Shown: piece after piece, positions 44,371-53,522 of the stretch
How positions within the stretch are numbered: position 1 is the first letter of the stretch
Layout: each line of letters opens with the position of its first letter
From: Longibacter salinarum
GTDB lineage: Bacteria > Bacteroidota > Rhodothermia > Rhodothermales > Salinibacteraceae
Assembly: GCF_002554795.1 (NCBI RefSeq)
Contig: NZ_PDEQ01000001.1
Location: forward strand, 124,001-188,000
Direction: 5' to 3'
Length of the DNA stretch: 64,000 nucleotides
Made by a program: the position numbers and the translations under genes
Notes under the pieces: generated by a model
Told to the model about the DNA's origin: nothing
Databases searched by the model: none
Seen by the model: only the letters and a program-made list of their open reading frames with translations

Positions 44371-47220
44371 ATGATTTTCGCCATTCTGATTACATTTCTC
44401 ATCGCAGGTTGCGCTCCGTGGATTGTCTCGCGAACGGGTCGCCACGCGGGCTGGGTGCTTGGCCTCGTTCCTGCAGCTCTTTTCGTTTATTTTGCGACGT
44501 GGATACCAGTCATCTGGGAGGGCGGTATCGGTCGCGTCACCGTGGAATGGGTACCGACGCTCGACATTCAGTTTGCATTCGTTGTCGACGGACTGAGCCT
44601 GCTGTTCGCCTTGCTCATCGCAAGTCTGGGCACGGCTATCCTCGCGTACGCTGGAACGTATCTGGAAGGGGATTCGGACCTCGGGCGGTTCTATGCGGCG
44701 TTGATAGCGTTTATGGCGTCGATGCTCGGGCTCGTCCTGGCAGATGACCTGATTGCTCTCTTCGTGTTCTGGGAGCTAACCAGCATTACGTCCTATCTGC
44801 TCATTGGCTACAAGCATGAGAAAGAGTCGGCTCGGTCCGCTGCGCTCCAGGCCCTTCTCGTGACGGGCGGCGGTGGCCTTGCGTTGCTGGCTGGCGTACT
44901 GCTCCTTTCTCTGATGACGGGAACGACATCCATCTCTGCGATTCTCGCCTCGGGGAGTGTCGTTTCTCAGCACGCCCTGTATCTACCGGCATTCGTGCTC
45001 ATTGCAGTCGGCGCGTTTACGAAATCGGCCCAGCTGCCCTTTCACTTCTGGCTGCCGAATGCGATGGAGGCGCCGACGCCCGTTAGCGCGTTCCTGCACT
45101 CGGCGACGATGGTCAAAGCCGGTGTGTACTTGCTTGCTCGACTGGATCCCGTGCTCGGAGGAACGCCCGCATGGACCTGGACGCTGACACTTGTCGGGGG
45201 CGCGACGATGTTGCTCGGCGCGATTTCAGCCGTCGCACACACGGATTTGAAAAAGGTGCTGGCGTACTCGACCATCACAGCGCTCGGGACGCTCGTCGTG
45301 CTGATCGGCCTGAGCTACCCGTCGGCGTTGAAGGCGGCCGTGGTGTTTTTGATCGTTCACTCGCTGTACAAGAGCGTCCTCTTTCTGGTCGCCGGTGCCG
45401 TTGACCACGAGACGGGGACGCGGGACATCCGGGAGGTGAGCGGGCTTCGGGGTAAAATGCCGTACACGTTCGCTGCCGCGGTACTGGCCGGCCTCTCCAT
45501 GGCCGGCTTGCCACCGCTCTTCGGGTTCGTTGCGAAGGAACTCACGTATAAGGCAAAGCTCGGCGTCGAGGGCATGAGCTGGGTGCTTCCATCTGTCGCT
45601 GTCGTGGCGAATGCACTAACGGTGGTCGCCGTAGCGATCCTCGTTATTGGGCCGTTTCTCGGTCGCGCACGGAGCCCGAAGGCCGTGCACGAAGCGCCAG
45701 TCGCGATGTGGTTGGGACCCGTTATCCTCGGAGCGGCAGGCCTTCTGTTTGGTCTGGCGCCGGGTCTGCTTGCGGGGATCGTCGGTCCGGCCGTCGATGC
45801 CATGGCCGGCGAAGCCGTGCCGATTCAGCTTTCGCTGTGGTATGGCCTGAATACGGCGCTCGTCTTGAGCGTGATCACGATCGTGCTCGGTGTCATCGGA
45901 GCCTGGCAAGTTGAGACGCTTCGTGCGGGCATTCGTCGGCTCGACGGCCTACGTTCGTTCGGACCGCAGGCTGTGTATGTATGGGGCATGGCGGCTCTTC
46001 CGCGGGTCGCCAAATGGCAAACAGCTTTCTTCGAGGGCGGAAGCCTGCGAACGTACCTGCGATCCATCGTCCTGACGATCCTCTTTCTGGTCGGCGGCAC
46101 GTATCTCTGGTTCGGCGAGGGTCTGGTCGTGCCCGTGCCCTCACTGCAACCGATCGAGTTGATCGTCGTCGGGATGACTGTTATCGCCGCGGTTGCAGTG
46201 ACGGTGGTTCGCTCTCGTCTCGTCGCCGTCACCGCCCTCGGTGTGGTCGGCATCGGCGTAGCTCTGCTCTACGTATTCGTCAGCGCGCCCGACCTTGCGA
46301 TGACGCAGTTTCTCGTAGAGATCCTGATCGTCGTGCTCGTACTGATGTTGATGTACAATCTGCCGGATGAGCCGGTGCTCGAGTCCGTGCGAAGCCGAGT
46401 CCGCGATGCCGCGATCGCGATCGGGGCCGGAGCACTCGTGACCACCGTGCTGCTCGCCGTGAACCAGGTACCGATTAGCCGTCACCTGTCTGACTTCTTC
46501 GGTGAAACCGCCGTGCCCGGTGGTTTTGGGCGCAACGTCGTCAACGTCATTCTTGTGGACTTCCGAGCACTGGATACGCTGGGCGAAGTGGCCGTCATTG
46601 CCGTTGCCGCCATCGGCGTTCTGGTTCTTCTGAAGATGAAGGGGCAACTTCCAGTGAGCATTCCGTCGCCTCAGCCGTCCGTCGTATTGCAAACGGGTAC
46701 ACGCCTGTTGATGAGTGTGCTCCTGCTTGCGTCGCTGTTCTTGCTCTGGCGAGGGCACAACGAGCCAGGAGGAGGCTTCATCGGTGGGCTTGTCGGGGCC
46801 GCGGCCCTCGTATTGTACACGATTGCCTATCGAGCCGAAGGAACGCAGCGCATTCTCCGCGTTGCTCCGCGCATCCTCGTCGGTGCCGGGCTCGCGGTGG
46901 CGCTTGTGAGCGGCCTTTTCGCTGTCGTGACTGGACAACCGTTCCTCACGGGCCTCTGGGTGAGCGTCGGCGACTCCGGGGCGCTCAAGCTGGGAACACC
47001 GCTTCTGTTCGACATCGGTGTCTTTATTACGGTGGTCGGCGTGGTGCTGACGATGGTGCTTTCACTTGAGGCGTTGACGACGGACGGCGGAGAGGAGAAT
47101 AGCTCGTTCTCTGCCCCCGGAAGGAGCCAGGCCAATGAATCGACACACGAGGGTTCACGATCGGCGCCCGACCGGGTGCCCGACGTACCGATCGATTCAG
47201 AAGAACTCCCCATGACGTGA
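44371..47220 (+). CDS. mrpA: Mrp antiporter subunit A fused to subunit B
   Basis: 949 residues. The first 500 residues are an NuoL-like proton channel (FVVDGLSLLFALLIASLGTA, KSAQLPFHFWLPNAMEAPTP with the lysine-containing channel helix, and AHTDLKKVLAYSTITALG). A DUF4040-like section follows near residue 620-690 (DLAMTQFLVEILIVVLVLMLM). The last 140 residues hold an MrpB/MnhB domain with the signature WRGHNEPGGGFIGGLVGAAA. The A-B fusion is common in this group of antiporters. An acidic tail (SNESTHEGSRS-like) closes the protein. Channel-forming subunit of the complex. Confidence 0.92.
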   Translation: MIFAILITFLIAGCAPWIVSRTGRHAGWVLGLVPAALFVYFATWIPVIWEGGIGRVTVEWVPTLDIQFAFVVDGLSLLFALLIASLGTAILAYAGTYLEGDSDLGRFYAALIAFMASMLGLVLADDLIALFVFWELTSITSYLLIGYKHEKESARSAALQALLVTGGGGLALLAGVLLLSLMTGTTSISAILASGSVVSQHALYLPAFVLIAVGAFTKSAQLPFHFWLPNAMEAPTPVSAFLHSATMVKAGVYLLARLDPVLGGTPAWTWTLTLVGGATMLLGAISAVAHTDLKKVLAYSTITALGTLVVLIGLSYPSALKAAVVFLIVHSLYKSVLFLVAGAVDHETGTRDIREVSGLRGKMPYTFAAAVLAGLSMAGLPPLFGFVAKELTYKAKLGVEGMSWVLPSVAVVANALTVVAVAILVIGPFLGRARSPKAVHEAPVAMWLGPVILGAAGLLFGLAPGLLAGIVGPAVDAMAGEAVPIQLSLWYGLNTALVLSVITIVLGVIGAWQVETLRAGIRRLDGLRSFGPQAVYVWGMAALPRVAKWQTAFFEGGSLRTYLRSIVLTILFLVGGTYLWFGEGLVVPVPSLQPIELIVVGMTVIAAVAVTVVRSRLVAVTALGVVGIGVALLYVFVSAPDLAMTQFLVEILIVVLVLMLMYNLPDEPVLESVRSRVRDAAIAIGAGALVTTVLLAVNQVPISRHLSDFFGETAVPGGFGRNVVNVILVDFRALDTLGEVAVIAVAAIGVLVLLKMKGQLPVSIPSPQPSVVLQTGTRLLMSVLLLASLFLLWRGHNEPGGGFIGGLVGAAALVLYTIAYRAEGTQRILRVAPRILVGAGLAVALVSGLFAVVTGQPFLTGLWVSVGDSGALKLGTPLLFDIGVFITVVGVVLTMVLSLEALTTDGGEENSSFSAPGRSQANESTHEGSRSAPDRVPDVPIDSEELPMT

Positions 47221-47287
47221 CCGAGAGGCCCGAATGAATCCCATCGGGTCTTGATGTCGACACTACGACTCAACCTTACGTACTGCG

Positions 47288-47644
47288 ATGGAAACCACAC
47301 TCGCTATTTTGGTCGGCATACTGACGGCTGCAGGGATTTACCTCCTGTTGCGTCGCAGCATGCTCCGTATGCTGTTCGGGCTCATTTTGATATCCAATGC
47401 AGTCAATATTCTGATCTTGACGGCCGGAGGCGTGCGCCGAGGAGCACCGCCTCTCGTTGAGGCCGGGAACGTGGCGCTGGGGGCAGGGGCCGCGAATCCG
47501 CTTCCCCAGGCTCTGATTCTAACCGCGATCGTGATTGGCTTTGGTCTGATCGCATTCGCGCTCGTTCTGGTGTATCGGACGTATACCGCCCTCGGCACCA
47601 TGGACGCCGATATCGCCGCTGAGAAACGTGGTGAGGCCGCTTAG
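47288..47644 (+). CDS. mrpC: Mrp Na+/H+ antiporter subunit C
   Basis: 118 residues, NuoK-like, with three helices: LAILVGILTAAGIYLLLRR, MLRMLFGLILISNAVNILIL and the conserved end PLPQALILTAIVIGFGLIAF. The PQALxLTAIVIG motif is diagnostic for MnhC/MrpC. Spacing of 67 bases from mrpA. Confidence 0.92.
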   Translation: METTLAILVGILTAAGIYLLLRRSMLRMLFGLILISNAVNILILTAGGVRRGAPPLVEAGNVALGAGAANPLPQALILTAIVIGFGLIAFALVLVYRTYTALGTMDADIAAEKRGEAA

Positions 47645-47724
47645 CATGGTCTACTCGCGGTCGGTCGACCAACGTTTGGTCCGACGACAGCATCCTTCGT
47701 ACGCTTTAACCGTGATGGAGTGAG

Positions 47725-49254
47725 ATGGCAGATGTACTGATTCTCCCGATTCTCGTGCCTCTGGCCACGATGGTGGCGACGCTTCTTCTGTGGAGGGCCG
47801 TCTGGGTACAGCGGGTGCTCCACATACTGGGGGCATCGGCACTACTTGTCGTGTCCATACTGATCGCCTCAATGGTGTGGGAGGGAGGCATCCTGCATTT
47901 CAATGTGGGATCGTGGCGCTCCCCGTTTGGCATCACACTCGTGGCCGATCTGTTCAGTGCGGTCATGCTCTTCATCGTCGGATTGACCGGGCTGGCGGTG
48001 GCTATCTACTCGATCGGGTCAATTGACGACGAGCGCGAAAAGTACGGGTTTTACCCCCTGTATCATGCCCTCATCATGGGCGTGAGCGGAGCGTTCCTGG
48101 CGGGCGACCTGTTCAACCTGTACGTCTGGTTCGAGATTATGCTGATCAGCTCGTTCGTTCTTCTGGTCCAGGGGAACGAGAAGGAGCAGCTCCGCGGCGC
48201 GAGTACGTATGTGATCATCAACCTGCTGTCCTCTCTTTGTTTTCTCGCCGCAATCGGACTCCTTTACGGACTGACCGGGTCGCTCAACCTCGCTGATCTT
48301 GCTGTTCGCCTTCCCGGTGTCGATGCACCGGGAGTGGTGACGACCATAGCCATGTTGTTCGTGATTGCGTTTGGGATTAAAGCGGCGATCTTTCCGCTGT
48401 ACTTCTGGCTTCCCGCTTCCTACCACACGCCGCCCGTGGCTGTATCGGCTATCTTCGCGGGGCTGCTCACGAAGGTGGGGGTCTACGCCCTGATTCGCGT
48501 GTTCACCCTGTTGTTTACCCAGGATACCGGATACACGCACGGGCTTCTTCTGGGAATCGCCTTGCTGACCATGGTCACCGGCGTGCTCGGTGCGGCGGCA
48601 CAGTATGAGTTTCGAAAGGTGTTGTCGTTTCACATCGTCAGCCAGATCGGCTACATGGTGCTCGGGCTTGCGTTGTTCACCCCGCTCGCCCTGCTTGGCG
48701 CCGTCTTTTACATCGTGCACCACATCGTCGTCAAAACGAACCTCTTCCTCGTCAGCGGCATCGCGCACCGGTACCTGGACACGTTCGAATTGACATCGCT
48801 CGGCGGTCTGTACAGGTCGAAGGCCTGGTTGGCGATTCTCTTCTCTATTCCGGCTCTGTCGCTCGCGGGTTTACCTCCGCTGTCGGGCTTTTGGGCGAAG
48901 CTCGTGATCATTCGAGCGGGGCTGGAAGCGGAGGCATACATTGCCGTGGCGATTGCATTGGCTGTCGGCTTGTTGACGCTGTATTCGATGACGAAAATCT
49001 GGAATGAGGCGTTCTGGAAGCCGCTGACGCGGGACGTAGCCGAGATCAGTGAAGTGAATGTCTCATCCATTGCCTCAACGAGGTCGCTGATCTGGATGGT
49101 GGCGCCGGTTGTTCTCCTAGCCGGCGTGACACTCGCGATCGGACTCTATGCAGAGCCTCTGGCCGTGGCTGCCGACCGGGTGGCAGGTGAATTGTTGCTT
49201 CCCGAGGCCTACGTCGATGCCGTCCTCGGCCCGGCCTCCGTGGCTGAACGATAG
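47725..49254 (+). CDS. mrpD: Mrp Na+/H+ antiporter subunit D
   Basis: 509 residues, NuoN/M-like. Recognisable are [20 protein letters not shown] (conserved Glu), [20 protein letters not shown] (conserved Lys), [20 protein letters not shown], and [20 protein letters not shown]. The second channel-forming subunit of the complex. About 14 helices expected. Confidence 0.93.
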   Translation: MADVLILPILVPLATMVATLLLWRAVWVQRVLHILGASALLVVSILIASMVWEGGILHFNVGSWRSPFGITLVADLFSAVMLFIVGLTGLAVAIYSIGSIDDEREKYGFYPLYHALIMGVSGAFLAGDLFNLYVWFEIMLISSFVLLVQGNEKEQLRGASTYVIINLLSSLCFLAAIGLLYGLTGSLNLADLAVRLPGVDAPGVVTTIAMLFVIAFGIKAAIFPLYFWLPASYHTPPVAVSAIFAGLLTKVGVYALIRVFTLLFTQDTGYTHGLLLGIALLTMVTGVLGAAAQYEFRKVLSFHIVSQIGYMVLGLALFTPLALLGAVFYIVHHIVVKTNLFLVSGIAHRYLDTFELTSLGGLYRSKAWLAILFSIPALSLAGLPPLSGFWAKLVIIRAGLEAEAYIAVAIALAVGLLTLYSMTKIWNEAFWKPLTRDVAEISEVNVSSIASTRSLIWMVAPVVLLAGVTLAIGLYAEPLAVAADRVAGELLLPEAYVDAVLGPASVAER

Positions 49255-49381
49255 AGGCGCAGACCGCGTCGAGCCGGATCGGTCTGAGACATCTAAAGCA
49301 GGGTGCGTGGCCAGGGGGCACGCATGCGACAGGTCGTAACCCGGGTAAACACATGACTACCCAAACAACGAACGAAAGCCG

Positions 49382-49861
49382 ATGAACCTGTTCTTTCTAA
49401 ATCTCGCTCTCGCCGCAGCGTGGGCAGCGGTGAACGGGTCTTTTTCCGCGGCAACACTTGCCGTTGGGTTTGTGCTTGGATACCTCGTGGTGTTGATCGC
49501 GCGGCCTGTTCTCGGGCCGTCTGCGTACTACTGGGGATTGTGGCGAGTCCTTGCATTCCTCACATATTACGTCTGGGAGTTGGTGTGGTCGAGCATCCGC
49601 GTGGCTATTGACGTTCTGAACCCGCGCTTGAAGGTGCGTCCCGCTGTAGTTCGAGTGCCTCTTATTATTCGATCGGATGTGGAAGTCACGCTACTGGCGA
49701 ATCTGATTTCTCTCACGCCAGGCACACTGAGTCTGGATGTCGAGGGTGGGAATACTGCTCTTTACATCCACGCGATGGATGTAGATGAACCCGATCGGCT
49801 CAGGCAGGAGATTCGTGACAGGCTGGAGCGGCGCGTGGTTTCTCTTACATCTCCGCGCTAG
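49382..49861 (+). CDS. mrpE: Mrp Na+/H+ antiporter subunit E
   Basis: 159 residues: MNLFFLNLALAAAWAAVNGS, the helix YYVWELVWSSIRVAIDVLNP, and the cytosolic ANLISLTPGTLSLDVEG typical of MrpE, ending LYIHAMDVDEPDRLRQEIRD. Last gene of the operon. The stop lies 10 bases before a strong hairpin terminator. Confidence 0.92.
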   Translation: MNLFFLNLALAAAWAAVNGSFSAATLAVGFVLGYLVVLIARPVLGPSAYYWGLWRVLAFLTYYVWELVWSSIRVAIDVLNPRLKVRPAVVRVPLIIRSDVEVTLLANLISLTPGTLSLDVEGGNTALYIHAMDVDEPDRLRQEIRDRLERRVVSLTSPR

Positions 49862-49870
49862 CCGCAAAGA

Positions 49871-49905
49871 AAACGCCCGACGTGCTCAGAGGCACATCGG
49901 GCGTT
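49871..49905. terminator. Terminator hairpin between convergent genes
   Basis: AAACGCCCGA-C-GTGC pairs with GCAC-A-TCGGGCGTTT (one mismatch), a stem of about 15 bp starting at 49871. It ends the mrp operon on + and the DUF5684-like gene on -. Confidence 0.8.
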
Positions 49906-49926
49906 TAGTTAACGATGTTCAGGGCA

Positions 49927-50321
49927 TTATGCGGTAGCGCTCGCCGTGCCCGCATCTGCGGCCGCAGGGCCTTGGTATTCTGCATCACCAAACGCCAGGA
50001 GGGGGAACATGATGATCGGCAAGAACACCATGGCAATGCCATAACCGGATCCTTTCCCGAAGCTTTTCGCAAGGTCGATGCAGACGATGAAGCCAAATAT
50101 GAAGGTGAGGGGGGGGGGACCATCAGCAAGATGAACCACCAGCCAGGTCGCCCGATGATGTCCATCAATACGATTGCGTTGTAGATAGGGACAATCCCTG
50201 CCCAACCAGGCTTATCTGCCTTGGTGAAAATCTTCCACCACGATGCAAGCACGATCGCGATGAGGCCGAGATAGAGAAGGAAGAATGTAGCACCAAAAAT
50301 TGCACCTGCGCCGTCGCTCAT
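49927..50321 (-). pseudogene. DUF5684-like membrane protein gene, frameshifted at a ten-G tract
   Basis: From ATG 50321 the frame reads MSDGAGAIFGATFFLLYLGL, then WWKIFTKADKPGWAGIVPIY and a helix ending WWFILLMVP, and then loses sense. In another frame the text carries on with FIFGFIVCIDLAKSFGKGSG, YGIAMVFLPIIMFPLLAFGD and AEYQGP to the stop at 49927. This is the usual order of the DUF5684 (signal-peptidase-like membrane) family. The break is exactly at C10 on the coding strand (G10 at 50109-50118): 11 or 8 residues of C would restore the frame. It may be a sequencing error, a mutation, or a slippage switch. Confidence 0.75.
50109..50118. repeat. Homopolymer tract G10
   Basis: Ten consecutive G on the + strand, inside the DUF5684-like gene and exactly where its reading frame breaks. 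Confidence 0.9.
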
Positions 50322-50727
50322 AGTAGGGGGCGTCGGGATTGTATAGGGGAAAAGGAGGTCGGGTTGATCGCGGACGAAAGCCAAGGGCTTCACGTATCGT
50401 CCACACTGTCACCCGTCATAATAATAGACGTAAAAGTAACAATCGACCGGACATCCTTTCCACTCATGTGTGCAGAACGTGTCGTTCTAATCCGGAAGTA
50501 CGTTTCGGGGCGGTTGTCGCGTCGGACATTCGACGTCGCCGTAGCGTTCCTGAATCGCCTCGCTGGACCGGGTTTGTCTTCGCGTTATCTCCGTCTGTAC
50601 GCTCTCGAATCGGGTAGAAGGAGCAAGCCTGGATGTGAGCATGATGGCGAACCTCCGACCCGCGGAGACGTACACCGAAAATTGCAATCCGACCCCGTCC
50701 CTGCCGATTTAGAGCGACGCGCAGTAC
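50322..50727. other. 406-bp divergent intergenic region
   Basis: It lies between the DUF5684-like gene and prfA. Frames on the + strand here have Arg/Ser-rich products and are not called. I see no clear hairpin. Confidence 0.4.
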
Positions 50728-51801
50728 ATGATCGAATTAGAGAAGCTAGAGAAGATAAAACGCCGTTTTGAGGAGATCGAGCAGTTGATGGCCGATCCAG
50801 AAGTGGCCACCGACTCCTCGCGGATGCAAGAGTTAGGTCGCGAGCATGGAGAGTTGCGGGACGTTGTTGCAGCCATTCGAACGTATGAAAATCTGCTGCA
50901 GGAGAAGTCCGACCTGGAGGAGCTCGTGGAGACAGAAGATGGCGAAATGAAGGACCTCGCCCAGTACGAGCTGGAGGAACTGACCGCCCGGCTGCCGTCG
51001 GTCGAGCATGAGCTCAAGATGATGCTCATTCCGAAGGATCCAGAGGACAAGAAGGACGCCATTGTCGAGATTCGTGCGGGCACGGGTGGAGACGAAGCCG
51101 CACTCTTCGCCGGCGATCTCTTTCGCCTCTACACGAAGTTTGCAGAGAAGAAGGGCTGGAAGTACGAGGTGATGGAGATTGCCGAGGGGACGCAGGGCGG
51201 ATTCAAGGAGGTTGTTTTCGGTGTCCAGGGGAAGGGCGTGTTCGGCACATTCAAATACGAGAGTGGCGTTCACCGTGTCCAGCGCGTTCCAGAGACGGAG
51301 TCGAGCGGCCGCATTCACACGTCAGCAGCGACGGTTGCCGTGCTCCCCGAAGCGGAGGAGGTAGACGTGGACATCAATCCGGCCGATATTAAGATCGACA
51401 CCTTCCGCGCAACGGGCCCCGGCGGTCAGTCGGTAAATACGACGGACTCGGCCGTCCGGATCACGCACGTGCCGACGGATACCGTCGTGTCGTGCCAGGA
51501 CGAGAAGAGCCAGCACAAGAACAAGGCGAAAGCCATGCGGGTGCTGCGGTCGCGCCTGTATGAGAAAAAGCTTGAGGCGCAGCGCAAGGAGCGGGACGAG
51601 GCCCGTCGCTCGCAGGTCGGAAGTGGCGATCGTTCGGCTAAAATCCGCACGTACAACTTCCCGCAGGATCGCGTCACCGATCATCGGCTGGAGGGGAGCG
51701 AGAAAAATCACGCGCTGCAGGACATCATCGACGGCGATCTCGACCCGATCATCAACGCCCTCCGTGCGGAAGAAAATGCCGAGCGGCTGGCGAATCTATA
51801 A
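50728..51801 (+). CDS. prfA: Peptide chain release factor 1
   Basis: 357 residues, normal length. RF1 reads UAA and UAG and triggers peptide release. The peptidyl-transferase GGQ motif is in [15 protein letters not shown]. The stop-codon recognition motif is PxT type ([20 protein letters not shown]), which marks RF1 and not RF2. The coiled N-terminal domain ([20 protein letters not shown]) and the C-terminal [20 protein letters not shown] are standard. Starts at ATG 50728. No prmC methylase is beside it. Confidence 0.95.
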   Translation: MIELEKLEKIKRRFEEIEQLMADPEVATDSSRMQELGREHGELRDVVAAIRTYENLLQEKSDLEELVETEDGEMKDLAQYELEELTARLPSVEHELKMMLIPKDPEDKKDAIVEIRAGTGGDEAALFAGDLFRLYTKFAEKKGWKYEVMEIAEGTQGGFKEVVFGVQGKGVFGTFKYESGVHRVQRVPETESSGRIHTSAATVAVLPEAEEVDVDINPADIKIDTFRATGPGGQSVNTTDSAVRITHVPTDTVVSCQDEKSQHKNKAKAMRVLRSRLYEKKLEAQRKERDEARRSQVGSGDRSAKIRTYNFPQDRVTDHRLEGSEKNHALQDIIDGDLDPIINALRAEENAERLANL

Positions 51802-51805
51802 CTGC

Positions 51806-51849
51806 AAGTGCGAAGGGCTAAGTGCGAAGGGCTGAGTGCTAAAGAGTGC
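51806..51849. repeat. Short tandem repeat
   Basis: AAGTGCGAAGGGCT occurs twice in tandem (51806-51819, 51820-51833), followed by a degenerate third copy, GAGTGCTAAAGAGTGC. About 45 bases later comes a stretch rich in the complementary words CTTTCACAC and CTTCAACACC. Located between prfA and rpsF, and of the kind of low-complexity intergenic spacer seen in related genomes, in my recollection. Confidence 0.6.
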
Positions 51850-52076
51850 GGGTACGACGTTGGGACGTCTGGCACTTTCACACCTCCTCACTTCAACACC
51901 TAAACACCTGCCGTCCCCTTTTCCCAAAACCTTCAACGCTACGGGGCGACCTTCTTTGTTGCTTTCCGTACACATCATCTGCTGAGCGTTCCCTGCTCCT
52001 TGCAGCGATCCTGCCAGGGTCGGCCGACGAGGGGCATGATATACGTTCGTCATTCCAAAGGGAAACCAACCCAATT

Positions 52077-52487
52077 ATGGCATCGAAGAAAAATCAGTAC
52101 GAGCTCACATACGTCATCAGTGGGGTCGTCAAACAGAACCAGATCGACGACATCGTCCGCTCCATCACACAGTATGTGGAAGGCAACGGCGGTGAGATCA
52201 TCGAAGTCGACGAGTGGGGCAACCAGCGCCTCGCGTACGAGATCGACAAGAAGCGTAGCGGATACTACGTCAACATGTACTTCCGCGCGCCGGGCGACCT
52301 GATTCCGAAGGTCGAGCGTCAGATGCAGATCAACGACGACATCCTCCGCTACCTCTCGCTGCGGATGGACGCCAAGATGGTCCGCCATTACGAGAAGCAG
52401 AAGAAGCGTGCCGCGCGCAAAGCGGAGGAAGAAGCTGCCGCCGCTGAAGCTGAAGCCGAAGCGGAAGGAGAGGAGGACGACGAATAA
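52077..52487 (+). CDS. rpsF: 30S ribosomal protein bS6 with acidic tail
   Basis: 136 residues from ATG 52077, which begins MASKKNQYELTYVISGVVKQ. The frame is open far upstream but those residues are not ribosomal. bS6 binds 16S rRNA with bS18. The core (GGEIIEVDEWGNQRLAYEID, YYVNMYFRAPGDLIPKVERQ) is standard. The last 24 residues are an encoded Ala/Glu/Asp tail (RKAEEEAAAAEAEAEAEGEE and on). In E. coli the glutamate tail is added enzymatically. First gene of rpsF-rpsR-rplI. No ssb gene lies between them. Confidence 0.93.
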   Translation: MASKKNQYELTYVISGVVKQNQIDDIVRSITQYVEGNGGEIIEVDEWGNQRLAYEIDKKRSGYYVNMYFRAPGDLIPKVERQMQINDDILRYLSLRMDAKMVRHYEKQKKRAARKAEEEAAAAEAEAEAEGEEDDE

Positions 52488-52549
52488 CCTCCCCGGCGCG
52501 TCCGCGCCGCCGACAGACGCTTTCCATCTATTGACGACCCTATCTACCC

Positions 52550-52762
52550 ATGGCGAATAACAACGAGCAGGATTACGAGCATATCGAGTACGTCGACTAC
52601 AAGGACACGGAGTTCTTGCAGCAGTTCATGAACAACCAGGGCAAGATCTTGCCCCGTCGTGTGACCGGCGTTCCGGCACGCGTTCAGCGTCAGCTGACGG
52701 TCGCGATCAAGCGAGCCCGTCACCTCTCGCTGCTCTCCTTCGTCGAGGATAACGTCCGATAA
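52550..52762 (+). CDS. rpsR: 30S ribosomal protein bS18
   Basis: 70 residues. The conserved block [33 protein letters not shown] (written in two parts) is the bS18 signature, and [20 protein letters not shown] precedes it. Acidic N-terminus ([11 protein letters not shown]). It lies 62 bases after rpsF and 71 bases before rplI. Confidence 0.94.
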   Translation: MANNNEQDYEHIEYVDYKDTEFLQQFMNNQGKILPRRVTGVPARVQRQLTVAIKRARHLSLLSFVEDNVR

Positions 52763-52833
52763 CCTCGACCCTGGGTCGCTTCCGCGGCCTGTCCGACGTA
52801 CACGTACTGTTCAGAACTGTATCGCACAAACAC

Positions 52834-53292
52834 ATGAAGGTCATTCTACTCCAAGACGTCGATCACCTCGGCGAAAAAGGCGAAATCCACGAGGTGGCGA
52901 ACGGCTACGGCCGAAACTACCTGATTCCGCAGGGGATTGCCCGCCTTGCTACCGACGGCGCCATCAAGCAGGCACGCGAAGAGCAGCGTCAGGCTGCCCG
53001 CAAACAGGCAGCGAAAGCCGACGAGGCACAGGATCTCGCTGACGAGCTCGAAGACATGCAGGTCGTCTTCACCGCGAAAGTGGGCGAGGACAACCGCATC
53101 TTCGGTACCGTCACGACGCAGCAGATTGCTGTTGAGCTTGCCAACCGCGGCTACGAGATCGACCGTCGTAGCATCGACCTCGATGAAGACATTCGCGAGG
53201 TGGGTACCTACACGGCGCACATCCAGTTGCATCCGAAGGTGAAGGCGAAGCTATCCATTCAGGTCATTCCTGAAACAGGCGCCGACTTTTAG
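52834..53292 (+). CDS. rplI: 50S ribosomal protein bL9
   Basis: 152 residues. MKVILLQDVDHLGEKGEIHE and VANGYGRNYLIPQGIA form the rRNA-binding N-domain, joined by a long charged helix (QAREEQRQAARKQAAKADEA) to a C-domain ending VGTYTAHIQLHPKVKAKLSI. bL9 stabilises the L1 region of 23S rRNA. Confidence 0.95.
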   Translation: MKVILLQDVDHLGEKGEIHEVANGYGRNYLIPQGIARLATDGAIKQAREEQRQAARKQAAKADEAQDLADELEDMQVVFTAKVGEDNRIFGTVTTQQIAVELANRGYEIDRRSIDLDEDIREVGTYTAHIQLHPKVKAKLSIQVIPETGADF

Positions 53293-53522
53293 AACCACCA
53301 CATTCCGGCTGAAGGTTGTTCGAAACATCGGTGGATCGGCCCCCGGGGTCGTGCCACCTGGCAACAACCACACAGGGTGCTCGTTCTCTCGGAGAACGGG
53401 TACCCTTCGTCGTTACGGTCGTTGGGTCCGGTTCAAAATCCACAGACGGTGGACCCGAACGCGGTCGGTTGCCATCGTTCCGTGACCCCTTTCGATCGTT
53501 CAGTCATATTGCGCGACGTTCT

